Source: Plasmodium brasilianum
Taxonomy: Eukaryota; Apicomplexa; Aconoidasida; Haemosporida; Plasmodiidae
Assembly: GCF_023973825.1 (NCBI RefSeq)
Contig: NC_090121.1
Location: 1,658,001 to 1,722,000 of the forward strand
Reading direction: 5' to 3'
DNA: 64,000 bases
Below the pieces are notes generated by a model. It was not told the origin of the DNA. It saw only the letters and a list, made by a program, of their open reading frames with translations, and made no database searches. Both the position numbers and the translations under genes were made by a program. Positions within the stretch are counted from its first letter, which is position 1. The number at the start of each line of letters is the position of its first letter. Below, one piece after another: positions 26,450-37,231 of this stretch.

Positions 26450-28384
26450 TTATGTATTAACATCCATTAGCATATAATTTTTAATACAAGCATAAGAATA
26501 GAAATGTTTAATATTATTTTGAGACTTAAGAAGAGTAAACCGTATGATGGTTTTATTCCGAACCTTATAAATTACTTCAACGTCTATGATGTAATCAAAT
26601 GTGTTGTATACTGGATAGGGAACAACTGTTTTGTTAATATTATAGTTTTTGTTGTATACTGATAAAATAGCATTTTTCTTCTTATCATTTGTGTTAAGTT
26701 TTATGATATCGTCGATATGTATGCTAGAAAAAGGATCATCTGTTATACTTTCGCTTTCCTGACTGTGTTCGTGTTTTTCACCTGATCCACTGCTTGTGAA
26801 AACTTGGCTATCATTTGTGCTGTGCTCGTCATTGCTACTACAAGATATTATTCCTACACGTTTGTTCATCCAGTACGCTTTATTTGTTGTTTTTTTTTTT
26901 TCTGTACATAAGTAATTTTGCGGGTCTTCAAAAATAGCAATGGAGGAGTGCTCTTCATCCATGTTATTAACAAGAGGATGTTTCATTGTATTATTATTGT
27001 AAATTGTACAAGTATATGTTTTATTATTTTTTATCATACTATTATTTTCGTGTTGTATAAACATACTTCGCGTATTTTTAGTAATATCTTGCAAGTTTTG
27101 TTCTTTAAAACATGTTTTGTCATTAGCTGAATGTATTACTATTTCTCCTTTTGCATGATCACAAATTAATATGGGTATATTTACAATCTTTGCAAGAATT
27201 TTTAGCTCACGAACTAAGTAAAAGTAAGCGCTAGACTTTGTAATGTTTAAACCTTTTATTATTTTGGTTAAGTTGTATATTCCTATCGATGACAGATTTT
27301 TCAAATTATTAGTAAATTCATCGTGAGAATTATTTCTCTTCAAATATCTATTTTTAATTTGTAGCAATAAGCAGGTGAGCTCACTAAGACTTTGCACACG
27401 AACAACGTAAAATTTACGAAGAATATCGTCAAATGAAATATCGTTCTTCTTCACATTTTTCTCATTTTTCTTGTTTCTCTTCGTCTTATTGTTCTTCTCT
27501 TTATTATTCATCTCTTTTTTTATTTTCTCTTTTATAATATTGTAAATATTTGATACATCGTTAATAAAACTAAAATATATAAAAACTACGCTACTGTTTG
27601 AGCTATCATTATTAACTATATAATCAAGCAACAAATTCACTAAAATTATTTTATTTATTTTTATTTTATTTCCATAAAAAAAATATATTTTTGAACTTTC
27701 TATTCCATTCGATAATAAGTCGTTTAAGGAATTATTTCCTGTTTTTACTGACTTCACATTTTTTAAATTTTGCTTCATGAAATTGGAGTACATCAAAAAG
27801 TCTTCCTCTGATCGTCCTGACTGTTCATATTTTTTTGACTTCTCCCTCCACGTATTACCATTCCTATTGCAAGAAATTTTGTTAAAATGTTTATACGTTA
27901 ACAAGTTGGTATTTTCGCACAAAAAAGACCTGTTCCTTGTTCTTTTGTCTTTACTATTATTTGTTGAGTAGGCACCCCCGTCTGATCTAAAATAGGGTGA
28001 CATAGAAGAAGATGGTAGTGAAGTGATAGGCGAGAAATGCGGAGAATGACGAGATGAGTGATGGGATGAGTGACAGGATGAATTATAAGAAGAACGACGT
28101 GACGAGGACAACAGCGACGACAACGACGACAGCGATGACAGCGATGACAGCGATGACACTGAGAGTGCGGAACGGTCAGGGAAATTTTCACCTGAACGGG
28201 TCAGGTATTTCCTACGAGCGCAGTAATTTTCTGTATCGCTAAATGAGCAAATATTATTGTAAGTAAGAAGCCCTGAATTCACGGCTTGGTCCACTTCTTC
28301 TTCTTCTTCTTCTTCTTCATCTTTTCTTATACCTAAATCGTTCAAGTGATATTTAAATATTTCGTGCTGAATAACATTTATTTC
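26450..28384 (-). CDS. Degenerate RecA/Rad51-fold protein (Rad51-paralogue-like), 3' exon
   Basis: This is the main 3' exon, 644 codons plus stop. It opens just after an acceptor (TTGCTTATAG at 28385-28392) with EINVIQHEIFKYHLNDLGI, so the start codon lies in unresolved upstream exon(s). An eight-base microexon at 28599-28606 (TTGAAAAA, flanked by TTTTTAG and GTAAGC) would keep frame. Residues about 220-420 follow the RecA core: TGNNSLNDLLSNGIESSKIY before a Walker A position reading YGNKIKINK instead of GxxxxGKT, then SSVVFIYFSF, FYVVRVQSLSELTCLLLQI and LVRELKILAKIVNIPILICD, as in Rad51-type ATPases. The N-terminus has Glu and Ser runs and the C-terminal half is Asn/Lys-rich. Loss of Walker A suggests a non-ATPase structural paralogue; a role in recombination is inference only. 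The -1 strand neighbour of the CENP-C gene is convergent with it. Confidence 0.6.
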   Translation of the reverse strand, partial: EINVIQHEIFKYHLNDLGIRKDEEEEEEEEVDQAVNSGLLTYNNICSFSDTENYCARRKYLTRSGENFPDRSALSVSSLSSLSSLSSLSSLLSSSRRSSYNSSCHSSHHSSRHSPHFSPITSLPSSSMSPYFRSDGGAYSTNNSKDKRTRNRSFLCENTNLLTYKHFNKISCNRNGNTWREKSKKYEQSGRSEEDFLMYSNFMKQNLKNVKSVKTGNNSLNDLLSNGIESSKIYFFYGNKIKINKIILVNLLLDYIVNNDSSNSSVVFIYFSFINDVSNIYNIIKEKIKKEMNNKEKNNKTKRNKKNEKNVKKNDISFDDILRKFYVVRVQSLSELTCLLLQIKNRYLKRNNSHDEFTNNLKNLSSIGIYNLTKIIKGLNITKSSAYFYLVRELKILAKIVNIPILICDHAKGEIVIHSANDKTCFKEQNLQDITKNTRSMFIQHENNSMIKNNKTYTCTIYNNNTMKHPLVNNMDEEHSSIAIFEDPQNYLCTEKKKTTNKAYWMNKRVGIISCSSNDEHSTNDSQVFTSSGSGEKHEHSQESESITDDPFSSIHIDDIIKLNTNDKKKNAILSVYNKNYNINKTVVPYPVYNTFDYIIDVEVIYKVRNKTIIRFTLLKSQNNIKHFYSYACIKNYMLMDVNT

Positions 28385-30091
28385 CTATAAGCAAAAAACA
28401 AAAAAAAAGATTAACAAAAATGTAGGTGAAAAATACATGTGCTTTGAACAAATATACATAAAAGTATATTTATGCAAACAAATATTACGCAAGCATTGCG
28501 TATATGTATGTTCTTATATTGAGAATATAAAAAAAAAAAAAAAAAAAAGAAAAAAAACTGACTTCCACATGACCATCTTCCAAATAATTCGTGCTTACTT
28601 TTTCAACTAAAAAGACAAAAAAAAAAAAATCCAATTACACATTTAATACATAGCATAAACAACACAAAAGCAGTAGTTATATAAATTTTGGAGTTCCCAC
28701 GATAATAGTGGAATATGTTTATTGTATAAAAGTGTCCAACGGTTTATTTTTAATTTTTATTTTATTCTGTTCTATTTTAATATATTTTGGTTTATTATAA
28801 TTTTTTTTTTCAAGTCATAAATTCCACATATTCAAATTCATTTATATATAAATGTAGGAAAGTACTTGTATTTAAGTTATTCCTGTATAATTTTTTTTTA
28901 ATTTTTTCCGATATATTTAAATATTCTATATCAGTATTCTCCATCGTTCTACATTTTCAAACTTGGCATAGGAAATTACATTTTTTCATATCTCAATAAT
29001 ATATATAGAATCTTATGGTATTGAAGATATACAGAAAAAAAAAAAAAAAATTGTTCTTTTTTTTTCCCTTTTCTTTTCCCTTTCCCTTTTGCTTTTTTTT
29101 TTTTTTGAAGGGCTGTAAGGGGAATTGGATGTAATTCCCCCTTTTCAAAAAATAAATTTTAATGTATGAATACAACGCAGTTGGACCTAATTATAAGGAA
29201 AAAAAAAAAAAAAAATTGAAAATAAAATTGAAAAAAAAATAAAATAAAAATTACAATAAAATTAAAAATAAAAATAAAAATAAAAACATATTTTAAAATA
29301 AATAAATATTTTAAAATAAATATAAAAGTGTATACGTATACCATAATCAAAAAGACCGCAAATTAAAAACACGAACGCAACCAGAGCATACACAATAATG
29401 TACTAGGCCAATAAATACATTTGTATATAAGAGAGATATATAACTAACGAAAGAGCGCTACATGCTTGCATATGGCATATATATATACATTCCAAAATCA
29501 GGAATTGATGAGTGTATTTTAAGTCATTTGCCCATGGTTTAATACATTATTTTGTTTAATGTGAATGTATGTATAAATTTTCAAGTATAATAACATTATT
29601 ACCTTTTTTTAAGGCATATTCTGCTAAAAAAAAATATTTTTCTGTATTAATTTAAGAAAATGAAAAGAATGATAAAACTGTAATTGATATATGCAAGTAA
29701 CAGCCTATTTGTTTTAGATGTGTATTTTCAGTGGTATTAGAAAACAGAGGGTAAAAAAAAAAAAAAAAAAAAAAATTTTAAACAGTACTTGTTGCATATA
29801 TATTAAGCATACTGCGACCATAGTAACTGCATGATTTGTTCTGAGTTTTGAAATTTATATATTTTTTTTTTAAATAGTAAAGTACCAATTTTATATCGAA
29901 AAAAAGCATATAATATACGTACGTATATACATGTGTGGATAGGAGTACGTGAGTGTGTACAGCAGGACGCGTGTGCATAATTGCCCATATGTGTATAACA
30001 GTTTATAATTTTACATGTACATATACACGTTTATGTGTGTAACATAATAAAACTGCACCCAGTAGTAAATAAAACAACGGAAAAGAACAAT
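28385..30091. other. Divergent region with likely 5' exon(s) of the RecA-fold gene
   Basis: The minus strand at 28385-28700 must contain the start of the RecA-fold gene: a possible microexon at 28599-28606, and ATG-led short frames further up without a decisive donor. The rest, to 30091, is AT-rich with A/T runs at 28530, 29036, 29201 and 29754, and is presumably the promoter of the SKA1-like gene. Nothing else supportable. Confidence 0.5.
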
Positions 30092-31582
30092 ATGGAGTTA
30101 TCAATAGACGCGCTAAAAGAAAAGGTAAATTAAAATTATGAACGAAAAGAAATAAAGAGTGCACTGACTTTGTTGTTATTCAAATGTTAAGACGATTCTT
30201 ATGAGTTTGCATATGTTTAAACATATACTTAAGCTTATTGCGTTGATTTTGCACATATATGTGCATACATGTGTGTATATACATGTATATATATATATAT
30301 TTATATGGACCCATACGTACAGACATGTTTCACCCCTATGTGTGTACCTTTCTTCAGTTTCTGAACATGAATAGCGATATAGAATTAATTGAAAGGAAGC
30401 TAAAGGATGAAATGTGCAAGGTGTATGAAGATGATATTAATCCCTTTTTGATATTAAACGATTTTGAAAACATCAAACATGAGTTAAGTAAAATAAACAA
30501 GGAATTAGACAATTTATATGAAAGAAAAAAGATAAGCATAAATTATATGCATAGGCAAATGCAAAATTACAATTTCCTATTAAATTTAGAAAATAATTTA
30601 GATATTGCATCAAAACAATTTAGTAATTATCATAACTCGGAAATTATACTTAACAACTTTTTTTATGATAATATAAAAAAGTTTTTACTTCATATAAATT
30701 ATGATGAAATTAAAGAGTTGATACAGTTAGATAACCAACAGAAATATTTAGATAATAAAGAAGTAAATTCCAATAGTCAGTTAAGCGGTAGGTATAATGA
30801 AACAGTCAATGGTAAAAATTTACCAACGAATTGTGCAAACTTCAAATACAGTGTAAACAGTGGAGAATTAAAAGAAAATAAAAATAAAATATTAAATAAT
30901 GATACCACTACCAATGATAATAAATTAGGCAAAATAGGCAAAACGAATAATAAAAATGCAGGTGATACGGATTATTTATTTAATCCTATTGACGATGCAA
31001 CATTTCAGTCAGTTCCTGCATTAATTCGAAGGAGAGCCAAGTTAGACGATATTAATGTAATATATAAAGCCTTGTACGATATGGCCTTAAAGAAGGGCAG
31101 GTTACCAATTAAAAGAATAATCTGTTTATATATATATATATATATATATGTGAATGTATGCGCATAAATATTTCTTAATGTTTAGTAAGCCCAAGGCTTA
31201 CCACGTAGGCATATTCGACACAATATCGCGTATGTAAAATATAAGCGAATATTCATGCTTATACATATGTGGGCGCGTGGACATGTACCTACGTATTTGT
31301 ATATATATATACGTAATTTTACATATGTGCATTTTTTTCAGCTGCCTTCCCGTTGAAAAGTCTGAGTTAACTCAAATGAACTTGCAGGTTTTTGGACAAA
31401 CAGGTTTTTTATTTTTATAAAAAAAAAAAATAAATAAACTTATATATTTATTTTTATTAATTGTTTAGAATTTTTTATTCGTTTTTGCAAAATTTTTTTT
31501 TTTTTTTATTTTACGAGCAGGTGAAGCAAAAATAGCTACATTAAGATATTTAAAAATTATAGAAGTTACTAACAAGTATTAA
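30092..31582 (+). CDS. SKA1-like spindle/kinetochore protein candidate
   Basis: Four exons: 30092-30124, 30358-31100, 31342-31403 and 31521-31582, with GTAAAT, GTTACC and GTTTTT donors and TTCAG, TTTCAG and AGCAG acceptors. They total 900 bases, 299 aa. Residues 1-75 are a coiled coil (SIDALKEKFLNMNSDIELIE ... HELSKINKELDNLYERKK), as in the SKA1 dimerisation arm. A low-complexity Asn/Lys linker follows. From about 220 the sequence ATFQSVPALIRRRAKLDDIN matches the start of the SKA1 winged-helix microtubule-binding domain, which in the family has F..VP.YMK.RLT...IN. It ends TGEAKIATLRYLKIIEVTNK, like the last helix and strand. The domain is about 80 aa, shorter than the human one. SKA complexes hold kinetochores on depolymerising microtubules. 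If the last three exons were ignored, the frame would run into a TA repeat, which supports the splicing. Alternative: an unrelated coiled-coil protein. Confidence 0.6.
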
Positions 31583-32690
31583 AAAAAAAAAAAAATACAT
31601 ATATGTAAAAACATATACGTATATAAATATAAGCATTTGTATATGTACATTATACCTATACATATATATATATATATATAAATATATATATACGTTTTAA
31701 AACTTTAATATCTTCTTGGCAGTTTTATTATTTAATTATTTACACACGATACCTTCTTATGATTTTTGTTCAAGTTCACGTGCGCATTCACATGATCCAT
31801 CTGTTCGTCATTTTTTCGTTCAACTTTTCGTGTTTAATAGAGATTTGATGAGCACTTTACATTTTATAGTATATTTAATTGAAATATTCGTGCTCCACTA
31901 CAAATGTATTTGTTATTTCTTTTTATTTCATTTTATTTCTTTTTTTTTGATTTTTATAATTTAGAACCGGTACTGTGAAACTACTGAATTGTGCGGGGTT
32001 AAAAAAAAAAAAAAAAAAAAAACTTGCCTTGCAGGATAGAAGAAAAAGAAGAAGAAATAATATACCTTTCAGGAAGGAACAAAAAAAAAAAAAAAAAAAA
32101 AAATATTTACCTTGCAGGATATAAGAAATAAAAAAAGAATGAGTCCAAAGATGTAACAGATTATGATGGATATTTCTGAGAAAATAAATACGTAGAGTGA
32201 ACGATTCTTGGCAGAAATTACGCCGAAGATGAAAAATTTTTGTTTGGTTAACTTTCTATCTTTTTATATTCTCGGAAATACCTTTTATTTTTGATAATAC
32301 GTACAATTTTCATTACATGTGTAAATGTGTTAGTTTTATTTTATAAATTTAATGACATCAAAGAAAACCTATTTTTCAAATTTTAAATCGAATGTATGTA
32401 TATGTTCATGTATGTCTGTTTGCGTGTATGTATGTATGTATGCATGTACGTATGTATGCATGTACGTATGTATGCATGTACGTATGTATGCATGTACGTA
32501 TGTATGTATCTATGCTTATATACATTTATGTGAATATGGCTATATTAACACACGCACACAGAGGATACAGTACATACACAATAAGCGCAATATGAATTTT
32601 AGCTTTGTAGAAATTTTTTTTTAAAATACTCTTGTACAAATTTTTTTTGGTAGAATTCAATCGCTTTGCAATACTTCAACAATTTTAGAA
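31583..32690. other. Intergenic between SKA1-like gene and ClpP
   Basis: AT-rich with TA/ATAC tracts at 31600-31690 and A-runs at 32000 and 32080. A GTATGTATGCATGTAC 16-base array lies at 32392-32515. No gene seen; ClpP promoter presumably within. Confidence 0.6.
32392..32515. repeat. GTATGTATGCATGTAC tandem repeat
   Basis: About four to five near-perfect 16-base units, flanked by GTAT microsatellite. The Cys/Met/Tyr-rich frames over it are artefacts. Confidence 0.85.
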
Positions 32691-33779
32691 ATGATATATT
32701 TTTTACTATATTTATTTTTCATCTTGGTAAAAAATAATAATAAAACGCAAGCAAAAAAAAGCTTAAAGAAAACGAACATCTTAACCTATATACATTTTTC
32801 GAATACAAATTTTATTAACGGGAAAATTATAAAAAGAAAAAAATTATATAATAGTTTTCAAAAAGATGACAATGATTTAGCAATTAATGGAAATGAAAGG
32901 GAACATGTCCTGACATCGTCATCTGATGCATTAGGAAATAAACTGGAAAAAAGAACATCGAGTGACAAGGTAAAAGTTACAAGAGGAATAGGAACAAATA
33001 TCGGGTATGAAAATGCGGAAAATTATGTAATAAATTCTGAACAAGTCATAATTGACAGGAGCGAAGAAGTTGGTGATGAACATGTCAGAAAAATGAACAG
33101 AAAAAAAACTATTATAATAGAAGAAGGAAAAAAAAATAGAAAAAAAAAAAAAAGTTATGAAAAAGTGGAAAACCTTATATCTTGTAGTGATAACATAAAA
33201 GACATAAAAAAAGATGTAAAATTATTTTTTTTTAAAAAAAGAATAATTTATTTAACGGAAGAAATAAATAAAAAAACAACTGATGAACTTATTAGTCAGT
33301 TATTATATTTAGATAACATAAATAACAACGATATAAAAATATATATCAACTCACCAGGTGGATCAATAAATGAAGGGTTAGCTATACTAGACATTTTTAA
33401 TTATATCAAATCAGATATACAAACTATATCATTTGGTTTAGTTGCATCAATGGCTTCGGTAATTTTAGCTAGTGGAAAAAAGGGAAAAAGAAAGTCGTTA
33501 CCAAATTGTAGAATTATGATACATCAACCACTTGGTAATGCTTTTGGTCATCCACATGATATTGAAATACAGACAAAAGAAATACTTTATCTTAAAAAAC
33601 TTTTGTATAGCTATTTATCCAAATTTACAGATCAAACTATCGAAACTATAGAAAAACATTCAGAGAGGGATTATTACATGAATGCATTAGAAGCTAAGAA
33701 TTATGGAATTGTCGACGAGGTGATAGAAACAAAATTGCCACATCCGTATTTTAGTGAAATTTCAAAAGAAAAAGAATAA
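32691..33779 (+). CDS. ClpP: Apicoplast ATP-dependent Clp protease proteolytic subunit
   Basis: Single exon, 362 aa. A hydrophobic N-terminal signal (MIYFLLYLFFILV) and a long Lys/Asn-rich transit and spacer (to about residue 180) precede the mature protease, which fits apicoplast import. The catalytic triad is intact with the family's spacing: Ser253 (FGLVASMASV), His278 (IMIHQPLG) and Asp327 (SERDYYMNALEAKNYG), separated by 25 and 49 residues as in bacterial ClpP. The oxyanion segment INSPGGSINEGLAI is also present. The nucleophile context has VASMAS rather than the usual QAASM. It forms a 14-mer serine peptidase chamber with a Clp chaperone and degrades plastid proteins. Start chosen as the first ATG, which begins the signal peptide. 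Confidence 0.95.
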   Translation: MIYFLLYLFFILVKNNNKTQAKKSLKKTNILTYIHFSNTNFINGKIIKRKKLYNSFQKDDNDLAINGNEREHVLTSSSDALGNKLEKRTSSDKVKVTRGIGTNIGYENAENYVINSEQVIIDRSEEVGDEHVRKMNRKKTIIIEEGKKNRKKKKSYEKVENLISCSDNIKDIKKDVKLFFFKKRIIYLTEEINKKTTDELISQLLYLDNINNNDIKIYINSPGGSINEGLAILDIFNYIKSDIQTISFGLVASMASVILASGKKGKRKSLPNCRIMIHQPLGNAFGHPHDIEIQTKEILYLKKLLYSYLSKFTDQTIETIEKHSERDYYMNALEAKNYGIVDEVIETKLPHPYFSEISKEKE

Positions 33780-34881
33780 CCTTTTACACAAAATCTAAGG
33801 AGTAGAGGGGTTTGGAAAGTTAACATTTTAATTCATCAATGAGTTTTCTTTTCACGTTTAAGAACAACGGAGTGGTAATGTTGTAACAGGTTTATGTGTG
33901 TTATCTTTTTTTTTAAATTTTAATTCTGATTTTTTAGTCTCCACAAAAGCGTTTGAGCATGCCACTTTTGAATTTAATACGCTTTTTTATTATTTCATTT
34001 TGTATAATATTATACTACATTTTGCTTTTTTATATTATGTTATGCTATGTTATGTTGTATTTTTCATTTTATTTTTTATTTTTTAAAATAACTAAGCAAA
34101 ATAAAGTTAAACGCGAAGAGGAAAACTATTTAAATTTGATAGTAAAATAACCAAGGGGGATGATAATAAGGATACGTTGTACTGCCAAAATGGATAGAAA
34201 ACATAAAGGAATTCATTACTTGTGCTCTTAGTTAAGTGTAGAATATTTCAAAACATGATAATTTTTAAAGTTTCATTTTAATAAAAGAAATAAATATATA
34301 GCGTATTTAAAAAAAAAGCAAAAAACGAATATATCTGAAAAAGAAATAAACATTATTTTATAATGCATATTATATGTATAGTATATATATATATATATAT
34401 ATATATATAGCTTGCTTTATATAATGTGCAATATATTTTTTTAAGACAATTTATCAAATTAAACTTTTGGACAAAAATTTTGGAATTACCTCAAGGGAAA
34501 AAAAAAAAAAAAAATTAAAGGTAAACTTCCACAGTTACATATACGTGTATAAGTAGCAGATAACAGTGAAAGGGATTGAAATTAAAAATATAAATTTAAA
34601 AATATAATTTAGTTGTGCATTTATTTTTGGAATATGCACTTTTTTGTATGTTTCAAGGAGGGTGTTAGCATATTTTTAAAAATGTGAAATGTAGATAAAT
34701 TTAAAAGAAAAGACAGATCTGAATTTTAGTTTAGTAATATAGGGAGGGGTGTTACAGTTGCGCGGGTATATGTATATGTACGTTTATGCGTATGTGTGCT
34801 TATACATGACAGTGTTTTTTAAAAAGAGTTGAAGCATTTATTTTTTGTTTCTTTGAATGTGCTACATTATAAGCTGCATCA
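33780..34881. other. Convergent 3' intergenic region (ClpP / EB1)
   Basis: T-rich 3' flank, a (TA)n tract at 34383-34408 and an A-run at 34499. No gene supported. Confidence 0.6.
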
Positions 34882-36486
34882 CTAGGAGCACATCGAAAAG
34901 TCGGTTGAGTTTTGTCTGTTACACTGATCAGTGTACAGATCCGTATCTCTATTGGTAGTGAGGTTTTGTAAAGCAAAGTTTTGCCCATTATAACTATTAT
35001 CAGAATATAACACTTCATTATGATCATTATGCGCATTATCTTCATTGTTTTCGTTATTATGTTCATTTTGGACATTTTGGACATTTTGGACATTTTGATC
35101 ATTTTGGTCATTCTGGTCTCTCAGATCGTTTCTATTGTCGGTTTTATCCTTTAATGAAATAGTCTGGTGAAAGTAAGTATTTTCCCGGGCATATATGATA
35201 TATTGTATGTCATCAATTCTTAACACATTATCATCAGTTTGATTGCACAACAATTCTAGGAATCTCAATTTGTTGTAATAAAAGTTTTTTTGAAAGAGCA
35301 GAATTTTTTTTTCATTTTCTTCTTCTTGCAATTTATTTTGTAGCAGCATGATATCCTTATTTTTACTCTCTAACTGTGCCTTTAATTTTTTGTTTTGTTC
35401 AATTAAAGAGTTCATATTTTTTTGATTTTCAACCGTGTTGCATCTGTTATGGTTGAGGGACAAAGATCCTTGTGAGGAAAGTTTGGTAGATGTAGATAGC
35501 CTTCTATTTACATTATTAATGTTATTATGTGTGGAGATGGTGCTGATGCTTGCGTTGCTGTTATTATTAGTGTTGGTATTTATGTTCATGTTCGTGTTAG
35601 TTTTAATGGTATGCTTCTTGTGCGTTTGAGTATCTTTATAGGAAAGGGAGTTAGAGTAGTTGTCGTGGGCTGTGCTATGATGAATACACTTCTTTTCTGA
35701 TGTCATAAACTTTTTACTATTGACGATAGTGGAGTAATTATTATTATAATTGTTACTATTGCTACTCCTATTTGTTGAGTAATTATTACCGGAATGATTA
35801 CTGTTTCTACTTCTATTTGAAGCATAACTGTTTGGGTAACTGCTGCTTTTCCTAGCACTGCCTCTACTACCAGAGTTAATTGCAGTGGTAGGTATTTCTC
35901 TACCTACAGCACCCAAGGAATCAATATTTCTCTTAGAACAGTTATTAACTATTTTATTTTCACTGTTCATAATTTTGTCTTTTATAATATGGATATCTAC
36001 CTTAGCCCAGTCTGGTAAGAAATTATTAAGAAGTCTATAGTCCCCTCGTTCACCTAATATACTTATCTTTCTTCTCTCTATAGCATCATAATTAATTATT
36101 TGTTCATTATTATAATCCACCATTCTTTCAAAAAAAGCTTTAAACCATTGTAAAAATTCTAAATTGTCTTGATATTTTCCCTTAATAAGTTTATCAACAT
36201 CCATATATTTTTTTATACCCAATTTATTAAAAACGCTTTGTATTAGTTTATAGTTTATTATACATTCATATTCTAATTTCGCATTCCATTTCACTTTATT
36301 TAAAATAGACTTATTAGGAAATAATATATCTAGTAGTTGAATGTATACAGCCCCATTTGAACACTGTTCAATTTTTGTTATATTTAATTTCAACTGTTTA
36401 TTAATCCATTCTATTAATTCTTTTCGACTTACAAAAAATCCAGAGTCCATATTTCCTACTGAAGACACTTCTTTGGCTTCGTTCAT
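34882..36486 (-). CDS. EB1: EB1 microtubule plus-end-binding protein
   Basis: Single exon, 534 aa. Residues about 18-130 form the calponin-homology domain (SRKELIEWINKQLKLNITKI ... NGAVYIQLLDILFPN ... NLEFLQWFKAFFERMVDY). A Ser/Asn-rich linker follows (about 190-360). A coiled coil (about 365-410) leads into the EB-homology signature KNFYYNKLRFLELLCNQ, in which FY..KLR..E is diagnostic. The C-terminus ends DFSMCS, so the EEY/F CAP-Gly-binding tail of metazoan EB1 is missing; a repetitive NDQNVQN/NEHNNE tail stands in its place. EB1 tracks growing microtubule ends, and in Plasmodium it has been linked to spindle-kinetochore attachment in male gametogenesis. Start is the first ATG, directly before the CH domain. 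Confidence 0.92.
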   Translation of the reverse strand: MNEAKEVSSVGNMDSGFFVSRKELIEWINKQLKLNITKIEQCSNGAVYIQLLDILFPNKSILNKVKWNAKLEYECIINYKLIQSVFNKLGIKKYMDVDKLIKGKYQDNLEFLQWFKAFFERMVDYNNEQIINYDAIERRKISILGERGDYRLLNNFLPDWAKVDIHIIKDKIMNSENKIVNNCSKRNIDSLGAVGREIPTTAINSGSRGSARKSSSYPNSYASNRSRNSNHSGNNYSTNRSSNSNNYNNNYSTIVNSKKFMTSEKKCIHHSTAHDNYSNSLSYKDTQTHKKHTIKTNTNMNINTNTNNNSNASISTISTHNNINNVNRRLSTSTKLSSQGSLSLNHNRCNTVENQKNMNSLIEQNKKLKAQLESKNKDIMLLQNKLQEEENEKKILLFQKNFYYNKLRFLELLCNQTDDNVLRIDDIQYIIYARENTYFHQTISLKDKTDNRNDLRDQNDQNDQNVQNVQNVQNEHNNENNEDNAHNDHNEVLYSDNSYNGQNFALQNLTTNRDTDLYTDQCNRQNSTDFSMCS

Positions 36487-37197
36487 TTTTGTTAATATTT
36501 CTCACTCCTCATTTCATTATATTTTAAGAATAGCATATCACAATTGCGTACATACGTAAGGTATACGTACAAATATGCATATATAAGAAATGCATACATA
36601 AGATCAGAAATACGTACAAAAAACCATAGGAACATCCGCATATACATACAAAAATATAAGATGTTGCTCAAAATGTTATTAAACTACGAAAGAGCCACTT
36701 TTTCCTTATGCAGCTTCTTAACATAATTTTACCACGTTTTTAGATATATGTATATATAGTGCAACAAAAATTTGCGCAATATTTCTTCCACTTCTTAAAG
36801 ACATATACTGTTCTTATATAGCGTTAAATTGTGTCTTATATATAGACATATTTGTATCATGTATAAGAGGATATACTGTGCATATTTAGGTACAAATGCT
36901 TATATTCGTATTTTACTAAAGCTAGCAATTTGCCAGAAGAAAAAGTGAAAATTTATATGCCCACAAAAATGAAGGCATATCAAACTGGACAGGATTAAAA
37001 GATAAAAGTAAAAAGCGATGACGCTAAATTTGCGCAGATGTTCAGCTATGCACATAAATAAAAAAATATATATACATACATGCGTAAATACTGTTTACAA
37101 ACTTGTGTATGTTTTTCTTTTTAGAGAAACATATTACTTTTTCCTAAAAAATGATATACTCCAATTAACTAGCTTTTTTTGTGTGCAAATATGTTAA

Positions 37198-37231
<34 letters not shown>

